From Microcoleus sp. FACHB-1515 (GTDB lineage: Bacteria > Cyanobacteriota > Cyanobacteriia > Elainellales > Elainellaceae): a stretch of DNA of 64,000 bases. The DNA is taken from positions 1 to 64,000 of the forward strand of contig NZ_JACJPO010000041.1 in assembly GCF_014696105.1 (NCBI RefSeq), given 5' to 3'. Below the pieces are notes generated by a model, which was not told where the DNA came from, did no database searches, and was given only the letters and a program-made list of their open reading frames with translations. Shown in pieces: positions 8,393-17,744 of the stretch (the first letter of the stretch is position 1; every line of letters begins with the position of its first letter). Position numbers and translations under genes: made by a program.

Positions 8393-11300
8393 ATGACTGT
8401 CGCTGTTGCGGACATCACCAGCCTGAAACATTGCTCGGCTGATAATTTTCGATCGAACGGCTATCAAGACGACTTCCATCCGTCGCCAGTTTGCCAGTCG
8501 CGCTTGCTAGTCGTGATTGATGCGAAGATTGACCAGTTTGAAATGCTGGCAGCGGGAACAATTCACGATGCAGAAGTTCTCATTTTGCGCTCCGATCGCG
8601 ACGGCATCGAACAAATTACCGAAACGCTCCAGCGATACCCAGAAATTTCAAGCTTGCACTTGGTCGCACATGGCGCTCCGGGCTGTGTCGATCTTGGCAA
8701 TATGCAACTGAGTCTAGCAACGATCGATGCCTATGCTGCTCAACTGCAAGCTTGGTTCGCTAGCACCTTGCCGCTTGCCCCACGATCGATCCAGATTTAT
8801 GCCTGCAATGTTGCGGCCAATGATGCCGGAGCCGCCTTCATGCAGCGTCTTCACGAGTTGACCGGAGCCACGATCGCTGCTTCTACTCAAACCGTTGGGC
8901 AGGCCGAAAAAGGCGGAACCTGGCGGCTCAATGCGTTTACGCCGATTAATCGCGCCAATGCTTGGAATTCCCCATTCCGGGCAGAGACACTGGCGGCTTA
9001 TTCGGCAACGCTGGGTTTGCGATCGATCGGCAGTGTCGATACTTGGGTAGCGCTGGGGATCACGGTCGTCGATGGCTATGCATACCTAACGGATGAGGCT
9101 GAAGGGATCAAGGTCTTCAACATCAGCAATCCCGCTAGCCCACAGTTGACTGATACCGAGACGCTGCCAAGTGGACAGGAGAATGACGATAACGGCGCTT
9201 TTGGCATCGTCGTGGTAGGGAACTTGGCGTATGTTGCACATGGCTTAGAAGGCTTGCGGATTTTTGAAATTACCGAAGTCAATTCTGGAAAGCAGCTTAC
9301 GCCGATCGGCAACAGCAGCACCGCTGTTGAAACAACAGCGCTCAGTCAAGCATACAGCGTGGCGGTTGCAGGCAATTATGCTTATGTGGCCGCTCATCAG
9401 TCTGGCCTGCAAGTTTTTGACATCCGCGATCCGACCAATCCTCAACGGGTCACTACTTTAGACACAACTAGCGCGTTTGGCGTGGCGGTTGCAGGCAACT
9501 ATGCTTACATTGCCGATGGCACAAACGGCCTGCAAATTGTGAACATCAGCAATCCGCTCGCCCCCACGATCGCAGGCCGCCTCGCTGATCCTGGGTTTGC
9601 AACTGGCGTAGCGATCGCAGGCGGTTTTGCCTATGTAACCTCACGCGATCTGCCTCCCGAAGGCGACGGAACAGCAGATGGACTGTACATCATCAACATC
9701 AGCAATCCGGAAAGTCCATCGCTGGTAAGCAGATTCAACACAGCGGGTGCATCGATTGGCGTTGCGGTGCAAGGGGACTATGCGTATATTGCCGATGGCA
9801 ATGCGGGCGTCGAAGTTGTAAACATTCGCGATCGACAAAATCCTCAATCGATCGGCAACTTCAACACACCTGGTATTGCCTATAGCATTGCCGTTCAGGG
9901 CAATCAAGTTTTTGTTGCCGATGCCCGTGAAGGAATTCGGATTCTCGGCACCGACGTAACCAACATCAGCGCGACGACTCCAGATGGTGCGTACAACGCT
10001 GGAGACACGATCGACATTACCGTCACCTTTGATCAAGCTGTTCGTGTAACAGGTCAACCACAGCTCCGACTGGAAACGGGTACAGTCGATCGCGTTGCCA
10101 CCTATCTCAGCGGCAACAACAGCAGCACGCTGACCTTCCGCTACACCGTTCAAGTAGGCGACAACAGCCTTGACCTTGACATCGCTTCGAGTGCTGCCCT
10201 CGAACTGAATGGCGGCGCGATCGAATACACAACGAGCGGCAATGCGATCGTGGCACTGCCACTTCCGGGCGCACTCGGTTCACTCGCTGCGAACCGAGCG
10301 ATCGTGGTTGACACGATTGCACCCGATGCGCCGATTGATGAGCCGCTTTTAGCGGCTGAAAGCGACACGGGTGCGTTCAATACGGATCGCCTCACGAATG
10401 ACCGGACTTTAACCTTTACGGGCACAGGAACAGTTGGCGATCGCGTTGAACTCTATTCCGACACGGACAGCAATTTAGTTGGGGCAGCAACCATTGATGC
10501 AAGCGGCAACTGGTCGGTAACAACTTCTGCACTAACTGAAGGCGTTCGCCGCATCTGGTCAACCTTTCGCGACCGGGCAGGCAATCAAAGCACTCGATCG
10601 CCCGAAGTCGAAGTGACACTCGACCTGACCACCCCGACTCCTCCTGCTGCCCCAGATTTGATTGCCGACAGCGACACAGGGCGATCGTCAACCGACAACA
10701 TCACAAACGATGCGACGCCGACGTTTACGGGCACGGGCGGCGCGATCGGCGACACGGTCAAGCTTTACACTGCCGACAGCAGCGGCAATCGTATCGAAAT
10801 TGGCAGCAGCACAGTAAGCAGCAGTGGCTGGACAGTCACCGCTTCATCGACGCTGACTGAGCGAATCCATCCTATTACGGCCACTTTCATCGATCGAGCG
10901 GGTAACGAAAGCAATCTGTCGAACGTCTTCAACTTGGATCTTCGTACAACTGCGCCTGTTGCACCCAGCGTTGCACCGAGCCTGTCAGTGCTCAGCGATC
11001 GCGGTATTTCCGATGTGGATGGCATCACCACCGACACCACGCCCACCTTCAGCGGCACGGGTACAGCTAGCAGCACGGTTCAAGTGCTGGCAGATGCTAC
11101 GGTTCTAGGGCAGGCGATCGTCAACAGTCAAGGCCGCTGGATCTTTACGCCCACAGCGCCTTTGGCTGACGGCAGCTACAGCATTTCTTTTCAGACGCTC
11201 GATGTTGCGGGAAATGCCAGTGCCGCTTCGCCCGCAACAGCAATTGTGATTGACACACAAGCGGCGATCGGCACATTCGCCCGTGTCACGCCGAAACTGC

Positions 11301-12223
11301 GAGACAGCGCTGTAAACGCGATCGAGCTGGAGTTTGACGAAGCGGTCAGCGACTTTGATCTATCCGATCTGGTGCTGACGCGCGATGGTCAAGCTTTGTC
11401 TCTAGATGGTGCGAGCCTCAGCACCACAAATCGCAAAACCTGGACGATCGATAATCTGTCTGACGTTACACAGGCGCAAGGCAGCTATCGGCTGAGTCTC
11501 AAGCTGGAGCAAAGCAGCGATGTGGCCGGAAATCTGCTGGCTGCAACGCCGATCGAAACTTGGACAACCGCCTACCTCAGCAGAGCGCTTCCTCCAATCA
11601 AGTTTGGCAGCGGCAAACCTGGCAAGCAAATTGATGGGCGCGGCTTGGTGGTTGGAGGCCGCGATCGAGATGTGCTGCGCGGGTTTGGTGGGCGCAACGC
11701 GCTTTGGGGACGAAACGGCAGCGATGTTCTCATTGGTAGCAGCGGCACCGATATTCTGCGGGGCGGTCGCCGCAACGATCGCCTGCTTGGTCGAGGTGAC
11801 AACGACACCTTGCGCGGCAATCAAGCCAACGATCTGCTGCTTGGCGGCGACGGCAATGACTTCCTGATTGGCGGACGCGGCAACGATGTCTTAGTCGGTG
11901 GTCTTGGTCGAGACACTTTGGTCGGCAATGCAGGTCGAGATACGTTTGTTTACACCAGTTTGCAAGAAGCGGGCGATCGCATTCTCGACTTAAACAGCGA
12001 AGACTTAATCGACCTGCGCGGCATCTTCAAGGCAACCGAGTTTGGGGGCAGAACTGATCTCAGCCGCTTCTCAGAGTTTGTTGAACTCAAGCAGGTCGGC
12101 ACAAAGGTCGAAGTCCGCATCGATCGCGACGGCAACGGCAGCGGCACAGCCTTCACCACGCTGGTGACGATCGACAATGCCACCCTCAGTTCGATCACGA
12201 CAGGCAACTTCGTCATCGGCTAG
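8393..12223 (+). CDS. Giant secreted DUF4347 / LVIVD-repeat / Ig-like / RTX protein
   Basis: About 1276 residues. An N-terminal DUF4347 domain (about 36-200; HLVAHGAPG and IYACNVAA motifs) is followed by six or seven LVIVD-type propeller repeats (about 220-520; recurrent GNYAYVA...GLQVFDI). Next come a calcium-dependent-adhesin-like beta domain (520-640), three Ig-like repeats with the shared pattern SDTG..TD..TND.TPTFTGTG (640-955), another beta domain, about ten RTX nonapeptides (GGxGxDxLx style, 1080-1185) and a C-terminal region typical of type I secretion substrates. The start at 8393 follows AGGATAGGA; an earlier in-frame start at 8327 is less likely. No type I exporter is adjacent. Likely a calcium-binding cell-surface or released adhesin; no enzymatic role is evident. 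Confidence 0.9.
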   Translation: MTVAVADITSLKHCSADNFRSNGYQDDFHPSPVCQSRLLVVIDAKIDQFEMLAAGTIHDAEVLILRSDRDGIEQITETLQRYPEISSLHLVAHGAPGCVDLGNMQLSLATIDAYAAQLQAWFASTLPLAPRSIQIYACNVAANDAGAAFMQRLHELTGATIAASTQTVGQAEKGGTWRLNAFTPINRANAWNSPFRAETLAAYSATLGLRSIGSVDTWVALGITVVDGYAYLTDEAEGIKVFNISNPASPQLTDTETLPSGQENDDNGAFGIVVVGNLAYVAHGLEGLRIFEITEVNSGKQLTPIGNSSTAVETTALSQAYSVAVAGNYAYVAAHQSGLQVFDIRDPTNPQRVTTLDTTSAFGVAVAGNYAYIADGTNGLQIVNISNPLAPTIAGRLADPGFATGVAIAGGFAYVTSRDLPPEGDGTADGLYIINISNPESPSLVSRFNTAGASIGVAVQGDYAYIADGNAGVEVVNIRDRQNPQSIGNFNTPGIAYSIAVQGNQVFVADAREGIRILGTDVTNISATTPDGAYNAGDTIDITVTFDQAVRVTGQPQLRLETGTVDRVATYLSGNNSSTLTFRYTVQVGDNSLDLDIASSAALELNGGAIEYTTSGNAIVALPLPGALGSLAANRAIVVDTIAPDAPIDEPLLAAESDTGAFNTDRLTNDRTLTFTGTGTVGDRVELYSDTDSNLVGAATIDASGNWSVTTSALTEGVRRIWSTFRDRAGNQSTRSPEVEVTLDLTTPTPPAAPDLIADSDTGRSSTDNITNDATPTFTGTGGAIGDTVKLYTADSSGNRIEIGSSTVSSSGWTVTASSTLTERIHPITATFIDRAGNESNLSNVFNLDLRTTAPVAPSVAPSLSVLSDRGISDVDGITTDTTPTFSGTGTASSTVQVLADATVLGQAIVNSQGRWIFTPTAPLADGSYSISFQTLDVAGNASAASPATAIVIDTQAAIGTFARVTPKLRDSAVNAIELEFDEAVSDFDLSDLVLTRDGQALSLDGASLSTTNRKTWTIDNLSDVTQAQGSYRLSLKLEQSSDVAGNLLAATPIETWTTAYLSRALPPIKFGSGKPGKQIDGRGLVVGGRDRDVLRGFGGRNALWGRNGSDVLIGSSGTDILRGGRRNDRLLGRGDNDTLRGNQANDLLLGGDGNDFLIGGRGNDVLVGGLGRDTLVGNAGRDTFVYTSLQEAGDRILDLNSEDLIDLRGIFKATEFGGRTDLSRFSEFVELKQVGTKVEVRIDRDGNGSGTAFTTLVTIDNATLSSITTGNFVIG

Positions 12224-12286
12224 ACATCGATCGCCCTCTAGCCGTGTAATATCCATTGAATTGACGGTTAGGCAGATCCTTGGATA

Positions 12287-12308
12287 GGGGCGGTTTGCGA
12301 ACCGCCCT
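12287..12308 (+). terminator. Hairpin between the RTX protein gene and argF
   Basis: GGGCGGTT (12288-12295) pairs with AACCGCCC (12300-12307) around TGCG, in the convergent gap after the RTX-protein stop. No clear T-run follows, so terminator function is probable but not certain. Confidence 0.45.
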
Positions 12309-12358
12309 CACAGCCCATTCATCTCACCAATCTTCCGTTTCGATCAGTATAAGGTGCG

Positions 12359-13291
12359 CTAGGCTGAGTCCGCTCCAAGAATGCAGGCGAGCAGCGCTTT
12401 TTGCGCGTGCAAACGGTTTTCGGCTTCGTCCCAAACGCGAGACTGTGAGCCTTCGAGGACGGCTTCGGTAATTTCTTCACCGCGATGGGCAGGCAAACAG
12501 TGCAGCACGATCGCATCAGGATCAGCGATCGTCAACAGTTCGTCGTTAATTTGATAGGGCTGGAAAATCGGAATGCGCGTGGCAGCCAACTCTTCTTGAC
12601 CCATGCTTGCCCACACATCGGTGTAGAGGACGTGGGCGTTTTTGGCGGCGGCTTGCGGATCAGTGGTGATGACGACTTCTGACTGGTCAGCCGCGATTTG
12701 GCGGGCGCGATCGACCACTTCGGCATTCGGCTGATATTCGCTCGGGGAGGCAATCCGGACATTCATGCCGACCAGCGCACAGCCCAGCAGCAGCGAATGC
12801 GCCATGTTATTGCCATCTCCCACATAGGTCAACGTCAATCCCGCTAGGTTGCCGAACTGCTCTTGGATGGTCATCAGGTCGGCCAGCACTTGACAGGGAT
12901 GCTCCAAATCCGTGAGGGCGTTGATGACCGGAATTTTGGCGTAGTGGGCAAAGGTTTCTAGCTCTTGCTGCTCAAAGGTGCGGATCGCCACGATGTCAAG
13001 ATAGCGATCGAGGACGCGAGCGGTATCGATCGTCGGCTCGCCCCGTCCCACCTGGGTAATGCTGGCGTTGAGATCGAGCACTTGGCCGCCAAGCTGATAC
13101 ATCGCGACCGAGAAGCTAACTCTGGTGCGGGTGGAAGCTTTTTGAAACAGCAAGCCCAGCACTTTTGCACAGCGCAAATTAACGCGCCTTGCTTTCATTT
13201 CGCGAGCGAGATGCAGCAAACCTAGCACTTCGTCGCGGTTGAGATCGGCCATGCTCAGCAAATCTCGATCTTTTAACGATGCAATACTCAT
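12359..13291 (-). CDS. argF: Ornithine carbamoyltransferase
   Basis: A 310-residue cytosolic enzyme that condenses carbamoyl phosphate with ornithine to give citrulline in arginine synthesis. Carbamoyl-phosphate site STRTR (about residues 53-57), HPCQ and the ornithine-binding HCLPAHRGEEI near the C-terminus are all intact. Length is normal. It is the last gene of a minus-strand series (potA, potD, YkvA, binding protein, argF) and follows the binding-protein gene by about 52 bp, so read-through is possible. Confidence 0.97.
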   Translation of the reverse strand: MSIASLKDRDLLSMADLNRDEVLGLLHLAREMKARRVNLRCAKVLGLLFQKASTRTRVSFSVAMYQLGGQVLDLNASITQVGRGEPTIDTARVLDRYLDIVAIRTFEQQELETFAHYAKIPVINALTDLEHPCQVLADLMTIQEQFGNLAGLTLTYVGDGNNMAHSLLLGCALVGMNVRIASPSEYQPNAEVVDRARQIAADQSEVVITTDPQAAAKNAHVLYTDVWASMGQEELAATRIPIFQPYQINDELLTIADPDAIVLHCLPAHRGEEITEAVLEGSQSRVWDEAENRLHAQKALLACILGADSA

Positions 13292-13343
13292 CGGCAGTGA
13301 TTCACCCGCAAAACGTTTTTAACCCTAGCAGATCGATCGCACC

Positions 13344-14381
13344 TTAGCTGGCGATCGCCTTGACAAATTTCGGCTCTAGCAGGCGATCCAGATCCGGTGC
13401 TTGTTGAATTTTGCCTTGCGACTGCAAGAACTGCGTCAGGTCGGCCATCGGCTTGAGCAAATAAAGGTCGCTATTGGGATCGCTGAGCATTTCTACATTT
13501 TCAGCCAAGTTCGGCAGCTTGATGCTTTTGAGCTGTTCATCAAGTTCGCTGGCGGTTAAGCCTAGCTGTTTTGCGGCGATTTCTAGCCCTTCAGCCCGAT
13601 TGGAGTTGAGAAATTCCAGCGCTTTGAGATTGCCGCGAATAAAAGCTTCGATCGCTTGAGGATTTTGCTCGATAAATGCTTCATCAAACAAAATCAAATC
13701 GCTCAGCGCGGTTGGATATTTCAGCTTGGAACTGTCGTAGATAATTCGCCCGTCTTTTTGTTCGCTGTTGGCCGTAAATAAAAACGGTGCATAGGAAACG
13801 GCGATGTCTACCTGTCCAGCTTGGTAGGCAGAAGCGGCAGCATCCGGTGCAAGATTTACCAGCGTCACATCTTGTTCGGTTAAGCCTGCTTCTGTCATTG
13901 CTTGCAGCAAGAAAAAGTGGCTAACTGCGCCTTGTTCAACGGCGATTTTTTGGCCTTTGAAAGCGGCAATATCGGTAATTTTGTTGCGAGCTAAAATGCC
14001 ATCCCCGCCACTGGAGAGATCGACGACATAAACGACACGAAAAGCTTTATCCGTTGCGGCTAACGTCAGCGTTTCCGAAGGAACAAGCGTAATTGCATCG
14101 GTGCGCCCAGCTCGAAAAGCAGCGTTCGCCTCGACGTTCGAGCCAAACACCTGCATTTTCAGATCCAAGCCTGCTTCTTTGTAGAAACCTTTTTCCTGCG
14201 CGATGTAGAGCGGCGTGTAGCCAATCCAGGTGACGATCGCGAGCGACGCTTCTGTACTAGTTGGCTCCGACGCACCATTGCTGCTGGAGGTCGAGGAATT
14301 GCACGAATGCAGGGCAAGGCTGCCGATCGCCCCGGACAGCAAGAAAAGAATTTGTCGTCGCTGCCACTGCTTCCCGTTCAT
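13344..14381 (-). CDS. ABC transporter substrate-binding lipoprotein, NitT/TauT type
   Basis: A 345-residue periplasmic binding protein. The N-terminus has RRQILFLL (Tat-like) and a lipobox ending at Cys27 (LALHSC), so it is a lipoprotein. The mature part begins LAIVTWIGYTPLYIAQEKGF, the typical opening of the NMT1/SsuA/TauA-like fold, followed by GADLDLK-like and VPSETL segments. Relatives bind nitrate, sulfonates, taurine or thiamine precursors; the ligand cannot be read here. No permease or ATPase gene of this class is adjacent, which makes it an orphan component. Confidence 0.88.
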   Translation of the reverse strand: MNGKQWQRRQILFLLSGAIGSLALHSCNSSTSSSNGASEPTSTEASLAIVTWIGYTPLYIAQEKGFYKEAGLDLKMQVFGSNVEANAAFRAGRTDAITLVPSETLTLAATDKAFRVVYVVDLSSGGDGILARNKITDIAAFKGQKIAVEQGAVSHFFLLQAMTEAGLTEQDVTLVNLAPDAAASAYQAGQVDIAVSYAPFLFTANSEQKDGRIIYDSSKLKYPTALSDLILFDEAFIEQNPQAIEAFIRGNLKALEFLNSNRAEGLEIAAKQLGLTASELDEQLKSIKLPNLAENVEMLSDPNSDLYLLKPMADLTQFLQSQGKIQQAPDLDRLLEPKFVKAIAS

Positions 14382-14525
14382 GCGTTATCCTTTCAACCTT
14401 GGGTAATTTGATGATGACACCAAGCAAGATAGGTTTTGTATTGAATTGAACAAGAATTTGTAAAAAAAAGGAAAGCCGCGATCGCAACTTCCCCAATCGA
14501 TTTGCGAAATCGAAATCTGACCCAT

Positions 14526-14912
14526 TTACTCGATCGGAATTTCCCCGACTGGTTCGGCGGATTTAGTCACCTCCTCAGCCTCTTTGCCAAACCAAACTTC
14601 GAGCTGTTGCTTGGCGTTGCGCTTGACTTCTGGCGTGATGCACATCGCCACCGTCGTCAGGGCAGCAGCGAGTGCGCCTAAATCATCTGCATATCCGGCG
14701 ATCGGCGTCAGATCCGGAATTGCGTCAGTCGGCAAAACAAAATAGGCCAAAGCGGAATAAATCACCGTCTTTGCCCAAAGCGGCGTTTCTGGTCGCTGAG
14801 CAGCGTAGTAAAGCATCAGCGCTTTTTCTACGACTTCGCGGCCTGCTTGCGCGGCGAACCGACGCAGCTTTTCCCAAAAATTTTGATCGGTGTAATTGTC
14901 TGGACTTGCCAT
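14526..14912 (-). CDS. YkvA family (DUF1232) protein
   Basis: A 128-residue protein with the DUF1232 core: WAKTVIYSALAYFVLPTDAIPD, then GYADDLGALAAALTTV. This forms a short hydrophobic hairpin probably associated with the membrane. Function of the family is unknown. It lies between potD (upstream, 134 bp) and the orphan binding protein (downstream, 144 bp). Confidence 0.88.
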   Translation of the reverse strand: MASPDNYTDQNFWEKLRRFAAQAGREVVEKALMLYYAAQRPETPLWAKTVIYSALAYFVLPTDAIPDLTPIAGYADDLGALAAALTTVAMCITPEVKRNAKQQLEVWFGKEAEEVTKSAEPVGEIPIE

Positions 14913-15007
14913 GCTTGCTTGTACCCATGCACATTACGGCCAATCTAGCGCGTGGATTGGGCGATCGGGTGTACCTTGTGACGAATTAAATCTAGGGAAG
15001 GTAAAAG

Positions 15008-15031
15008 GCGATCGACTGCACGGTCGATCGC
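15008..15031 (-). terminator. HIP1-type hairpin terminator after potD
   Basis: GCGATCGAC (15008-15016) pairs perfectly with GTCGATCGC (15023-15031). On the minus strand the stem is followed by CTTTTAC. It lies 15 bp after the potD stop and fits a rho-independent terminator with a short U tract. Confidence 0.6.
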
Positions 15032-15046
15032 TTCACAAACCAGAAA

Positions 15047-16201
15047 TTAAGCGCTGGTGAGCTGTGTCCAGTACTTGTCAAGCGTCTCGGAGACTTCTGG
15101 CGGCACAGGTGCAATGCCTTCGCACTTCGCTAGCAGTTCTTCGGGTGGAAACAAGCTGGGATTGTTGCGTAAATCCGCATCGATCTTGTCAAAGGCGGCA
15201 CGGATTGGCGTAGCGATCTTAAGCTGGTTGACGACGCGAGCGGCGCTTTCGGGCGAATACATAAAGTTCATCCAGGCATAAGCGGCTTCGGGGTTGGGTG
15301 CGCCTTTGGGAATCACCATTGTGTCTGTCCACAGCGAGGAACCGCTGGCCGGAATGACATACTTGACGTCGGGATTCGCGGTCATCACGTCGATCGCATC
15401 AACCGAATAGCCCATCGACAAAATCAAATCTCCGGTCACAAGCTGATCGCGCCAGCCGTCAGAGGTGAACGAGGCGATCGCAGGCTTTAGCTCCATCAGT
15501 TTGTCGTAAGCCGCTCGAATTTGCGCGGAATCGGTCGAATTGTAAGAGTGTCCGAGCGACTTGAGAACCGCGCCCATGACTTCGCGCACGTCATTGAGCA
15601 GCGTCAGGCGCTGGTTGAGCGTGTCCTTGTTGTCCCACAGGTAATCCCAGTCAGTCGGGGCTTCCGTGAGCTTGGTGGAATTGTAAACTAAACCTGTGGT
15701 GCCCCAGGCAAACGGCAAGCTGTGCGTATTGTTGGGGTCGTAAACGGGATTTTGCCACTTGTCGAGCAGATTGTTTTCAACGCCCTCGATTCTCGATTTA
15801 TCTAGTTCATTCAGCAAGTCGAGTTCGACCATTTGCTGCACCATGTAGTCCGACGGGTAAATGATGCTGTAGGCTTTGCCGCCTCCCGCTTGCAGCTTGG
15901 CGAGCATCGTCTCATTTGAGTCGTAGATGTCAGCAACCACCTGAATGCCCGTTGCCTTGGTGAACTCATCAATCACCTGGTCGTCAATGTAGGTTGACCA
16001 GGAATAAACATGCAGCGTGCTGCCATCGGCTGCCTCTCCGGTTGGAGACGACTGGGCAGCATTGGGATCGCTGATGCCGCGAGCGCAGTTCGACAGCATT
16101 GCGCCAGACACGGCAGCGGCAGATGCCTGCAAAAAGCGGCGACGAGTCAGGGCAACTCGTCGAGCAGACGATCGAGCAGTGCGAAAATTCATCGGAGGCA
16201 T
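15047..16201 (-). CDS. potD: Spermidine/putrescine ABC transporter substrate-binding protein
   Basis: A 384-residue periplasmic polyamine-binding protein. The start at 16201 is chosen because GGAG lies about 8 bases upstream and the product then begins with a Tat-type leader (RRRFLQAS, about 20-27) and a lipobox-like Cys39. A longer open frame to 16327 would overlap potA. LHVYSWSTYIDDQVIDEF opens the mature domain as in PotD/PotF, and IIYPSDYMVQQM and TDTMVIPKGAPNP are further family signatures. potA ends 49 bp upstream on the same strand, so they form an operon. The permease genes potB and potC are missing. Confidence 0.92.
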   Translation of the reverse strand: MPPMNFRTARSSARRVALTRRRFLQASAAAVSGAMLSNCARGISDPNAAQSSPTGEAADGSTLHVYSWSTYIDDQVIDEFTKATGIQVVADIYDSNETMLAKLQAGGGKAYSIIYPSDYMVQQMVELDLLNELDKSRIEGVENNLLDKWQNPVYDPNNTHSLPFAWGTTGLVYNSTKLTEAPTDWDYLWDNKDTLNQRLTLLNDVREVMGAVLKSLGHSYNSTDSAQIRAAYDKLMELKPAIASFTSDGWRDQLVTGDLILSMGYSVDAIDVMTANPDVKYVIPASGSSLWTDTMVIPKGAPNPEAAYAWMNFMYSPESAARVVNQLKIATPIRAAFDKIDADLRNNPSLFPPEELLAKCEGIAPVPPEVSETLDKYWTQLTSA

Positions 16202-16250
16202 AGTGTTTCTCCAGCGACAGCAAAAAGGAGTGACGGGGGTTGGCAAAGGG

Positions 16251-17372
16251 CTAGGTGGCGATCGCCAAACAGTCGATCGGATTCCAGTGAATGAAAATCG
16301 GTGTGTTCGTTTCCGGCACGGTTTCAAGCTTGGGCTGCATCACGGTGACGCTTTCGCCCGAATCGAGATTCACCACATAGTGGACATGCGTGCCCATGTA
16401 CATGACGTGCTTGAGGCGGCCTGCAAAACAGTTGGTGGTCAAGTCCGGCGCATTCAGGCTGACGTGAATTTTTTCCGGGCGAACGCTGACAACGACCTGC
16501 TGGCCGGGTGAAGCATTGGCACCGAGCGGCTTGGCAAAAATGCCCAATCCGGTTTCGGTCGTGACCTGAAGCAGCGATCGATCGATCGAATCGACCTGCC
16601 CCTGAAACAAATTCGTGTCGCCAATGAAGTCCGCCACAAATGCCGTTTGCGGATATTCATAAATCTGGTTGGGTGAGCCGATCTGCTCGATGTTGCCATC
16701 GTGCATCACGGCAATGCGATCGCTCAAGCTGAGGGCTTCTTCTTGATCGTGCGTCACCATCACAAACGTCACGCCAAGTTCGCGATGCAGATTGGATAGC
16801 TCGACCTGCATTTCTTTTCGCAGCTTCAAGTCCAAAGCGCCCAGCGGCTCGTCGAGCAAAACGACGGTCGGGCGATTGACCAAGGCTCGCGCCAACGCGA
16901 CGCGCTGCTGCTGGCCGCCGGATAGCTGAGCCGGATAGCGCTTGGCAAAATTTTCCATCTTCACCAGCCGCAAAGCGTCGCGCACTCGATCTTGCACTTG
17001 CGCTTTGGTTTGGCCTTTGATGCGTAGCCCGAATGCGATGTTGTCCCAAACGGTCATGTGGCCGAACAGCGCGTAGCTTTGAAAGACCGTGTTGACCGGA
17101 CGGCGATAGGCGGGAACATGCGTCATCGATCGCCCCCGAATAATTACTTCGCCTGCGGTTGGCTCATCAAATCCGGCAATCAAGCGCAACGTTGTGGTTT
17201 TACCGCAGCCGGATGGTCCCAAAATGCTGAAAAATTCGCCCTGACCGATGTTGAGATCGATGCCTCGAACTGCGGGTTCACCATTGAAAACCTTAAAAAC
17301 CTTGCACAGTTCAACATCAAAGTGGGTGTCGGTTTCAGTCGCGAGGCGGGGTTGTGTCACAGTTTGGGACAT
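16251..17372 (-). CDS. potA: Spermidine/putrescine ABC transporter ATPase
   Basis: A 373-residue ATPase of the PotA type. Walker A GPSGCGKTT (about 53-61), Q-loop in VFQSYALF, signature LSGGQQQR, Walker B VVLLDEP, D-loop GALD, switch VTHDQEEAL. A C-terminal TOBE domain (about 280-370; VSVRPEKIHV) identifies the CUT1/PotA group. Together with potD it should energise polyamine uptake, but membrane subunits are not adjacent. It is divergent from the PBP2 gene across a 372-bp spacer. Confidence 0.93.
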   Translation of the reverse strand: MSQTVTQPRLATETDTHFDVELCKVFKVFNGEPAVRGIDLNIGQGEFFSILGPSGCGKTTTLRLIAGFDEPTAGEVIIRGRSMTHVPAYRRPVNTVFQSYALFGHMTVWDNIAFGLRIKGQTKAQVQDRVRDALRLVKMENFAKRYPAQLSGGQQQRVALARALVNRPTVVLLDEPLGALDLKLRKEMQVELSNLHRELGVTFVMVTHDQEEALSLSDRIAVMHDGNIEQIGSPNQIYEYPQTAFVADFIGDTNLFQGQVDSIDRSLLQVTTETGLGIFAKPLGANASPGQQVVVSVRPEKIHVSLNAPDLTTNCFAGRLKHVMYMGTHVHYVVNLDSGESVTVMQPKLETVPETNTPIFIHWNPIDCLAIAT

Positions 17373-17744
17373 GTTGGCGTCCTATCGGTTCCCATGTAAT
17401 GAAAGTGCAAGTGCGCGAAGACGAACCTCGATCAAGCCAGCGGCTTTACTTTATTCTTCCTTAATCTTTGGCGAGTTGGACAAAACCAACGGTTGCCTTG
17501 GATACGAAACGCAGTCAATTTTTGTTCCACAGCATAGCGTATGGTGGCGATCGATTCTGTAAGTGAGTATAGGGATTTTTCGCAGAACTCGGCTGAATCG
17601 CAGTTGAAGGCGCACAAATTTAGCTGGCGTTGACAACTCGCGATAAACTAGGGAGATTGACAAACTGCGTGCGATCGCGCAAACTCACCTCGCATCTTGT
17701 TTTTTGTTTAGGCTTGGCAAACCGCCGATCGATCGCGTACCTCT
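17373..17744. other. Divergent spacer between potA and the PBP2 gene
   Basis: 372 bp without a gene. Two perfect TTGACA hexamers lie at 17630-17635 and 17657-17662 on the plus strand, upstream of the PBP2 gene, but neither has a good -10 box at 16-18 bp. Nothing else is supported. Confidence 0.4.

Noticed and set aside
17630-17662. Two TTGACA hexamers upstream of the PBP2 gene as a tandem promoter
   Set aside because: Neither has a plausible -10 hexamer at 16-18 bp.
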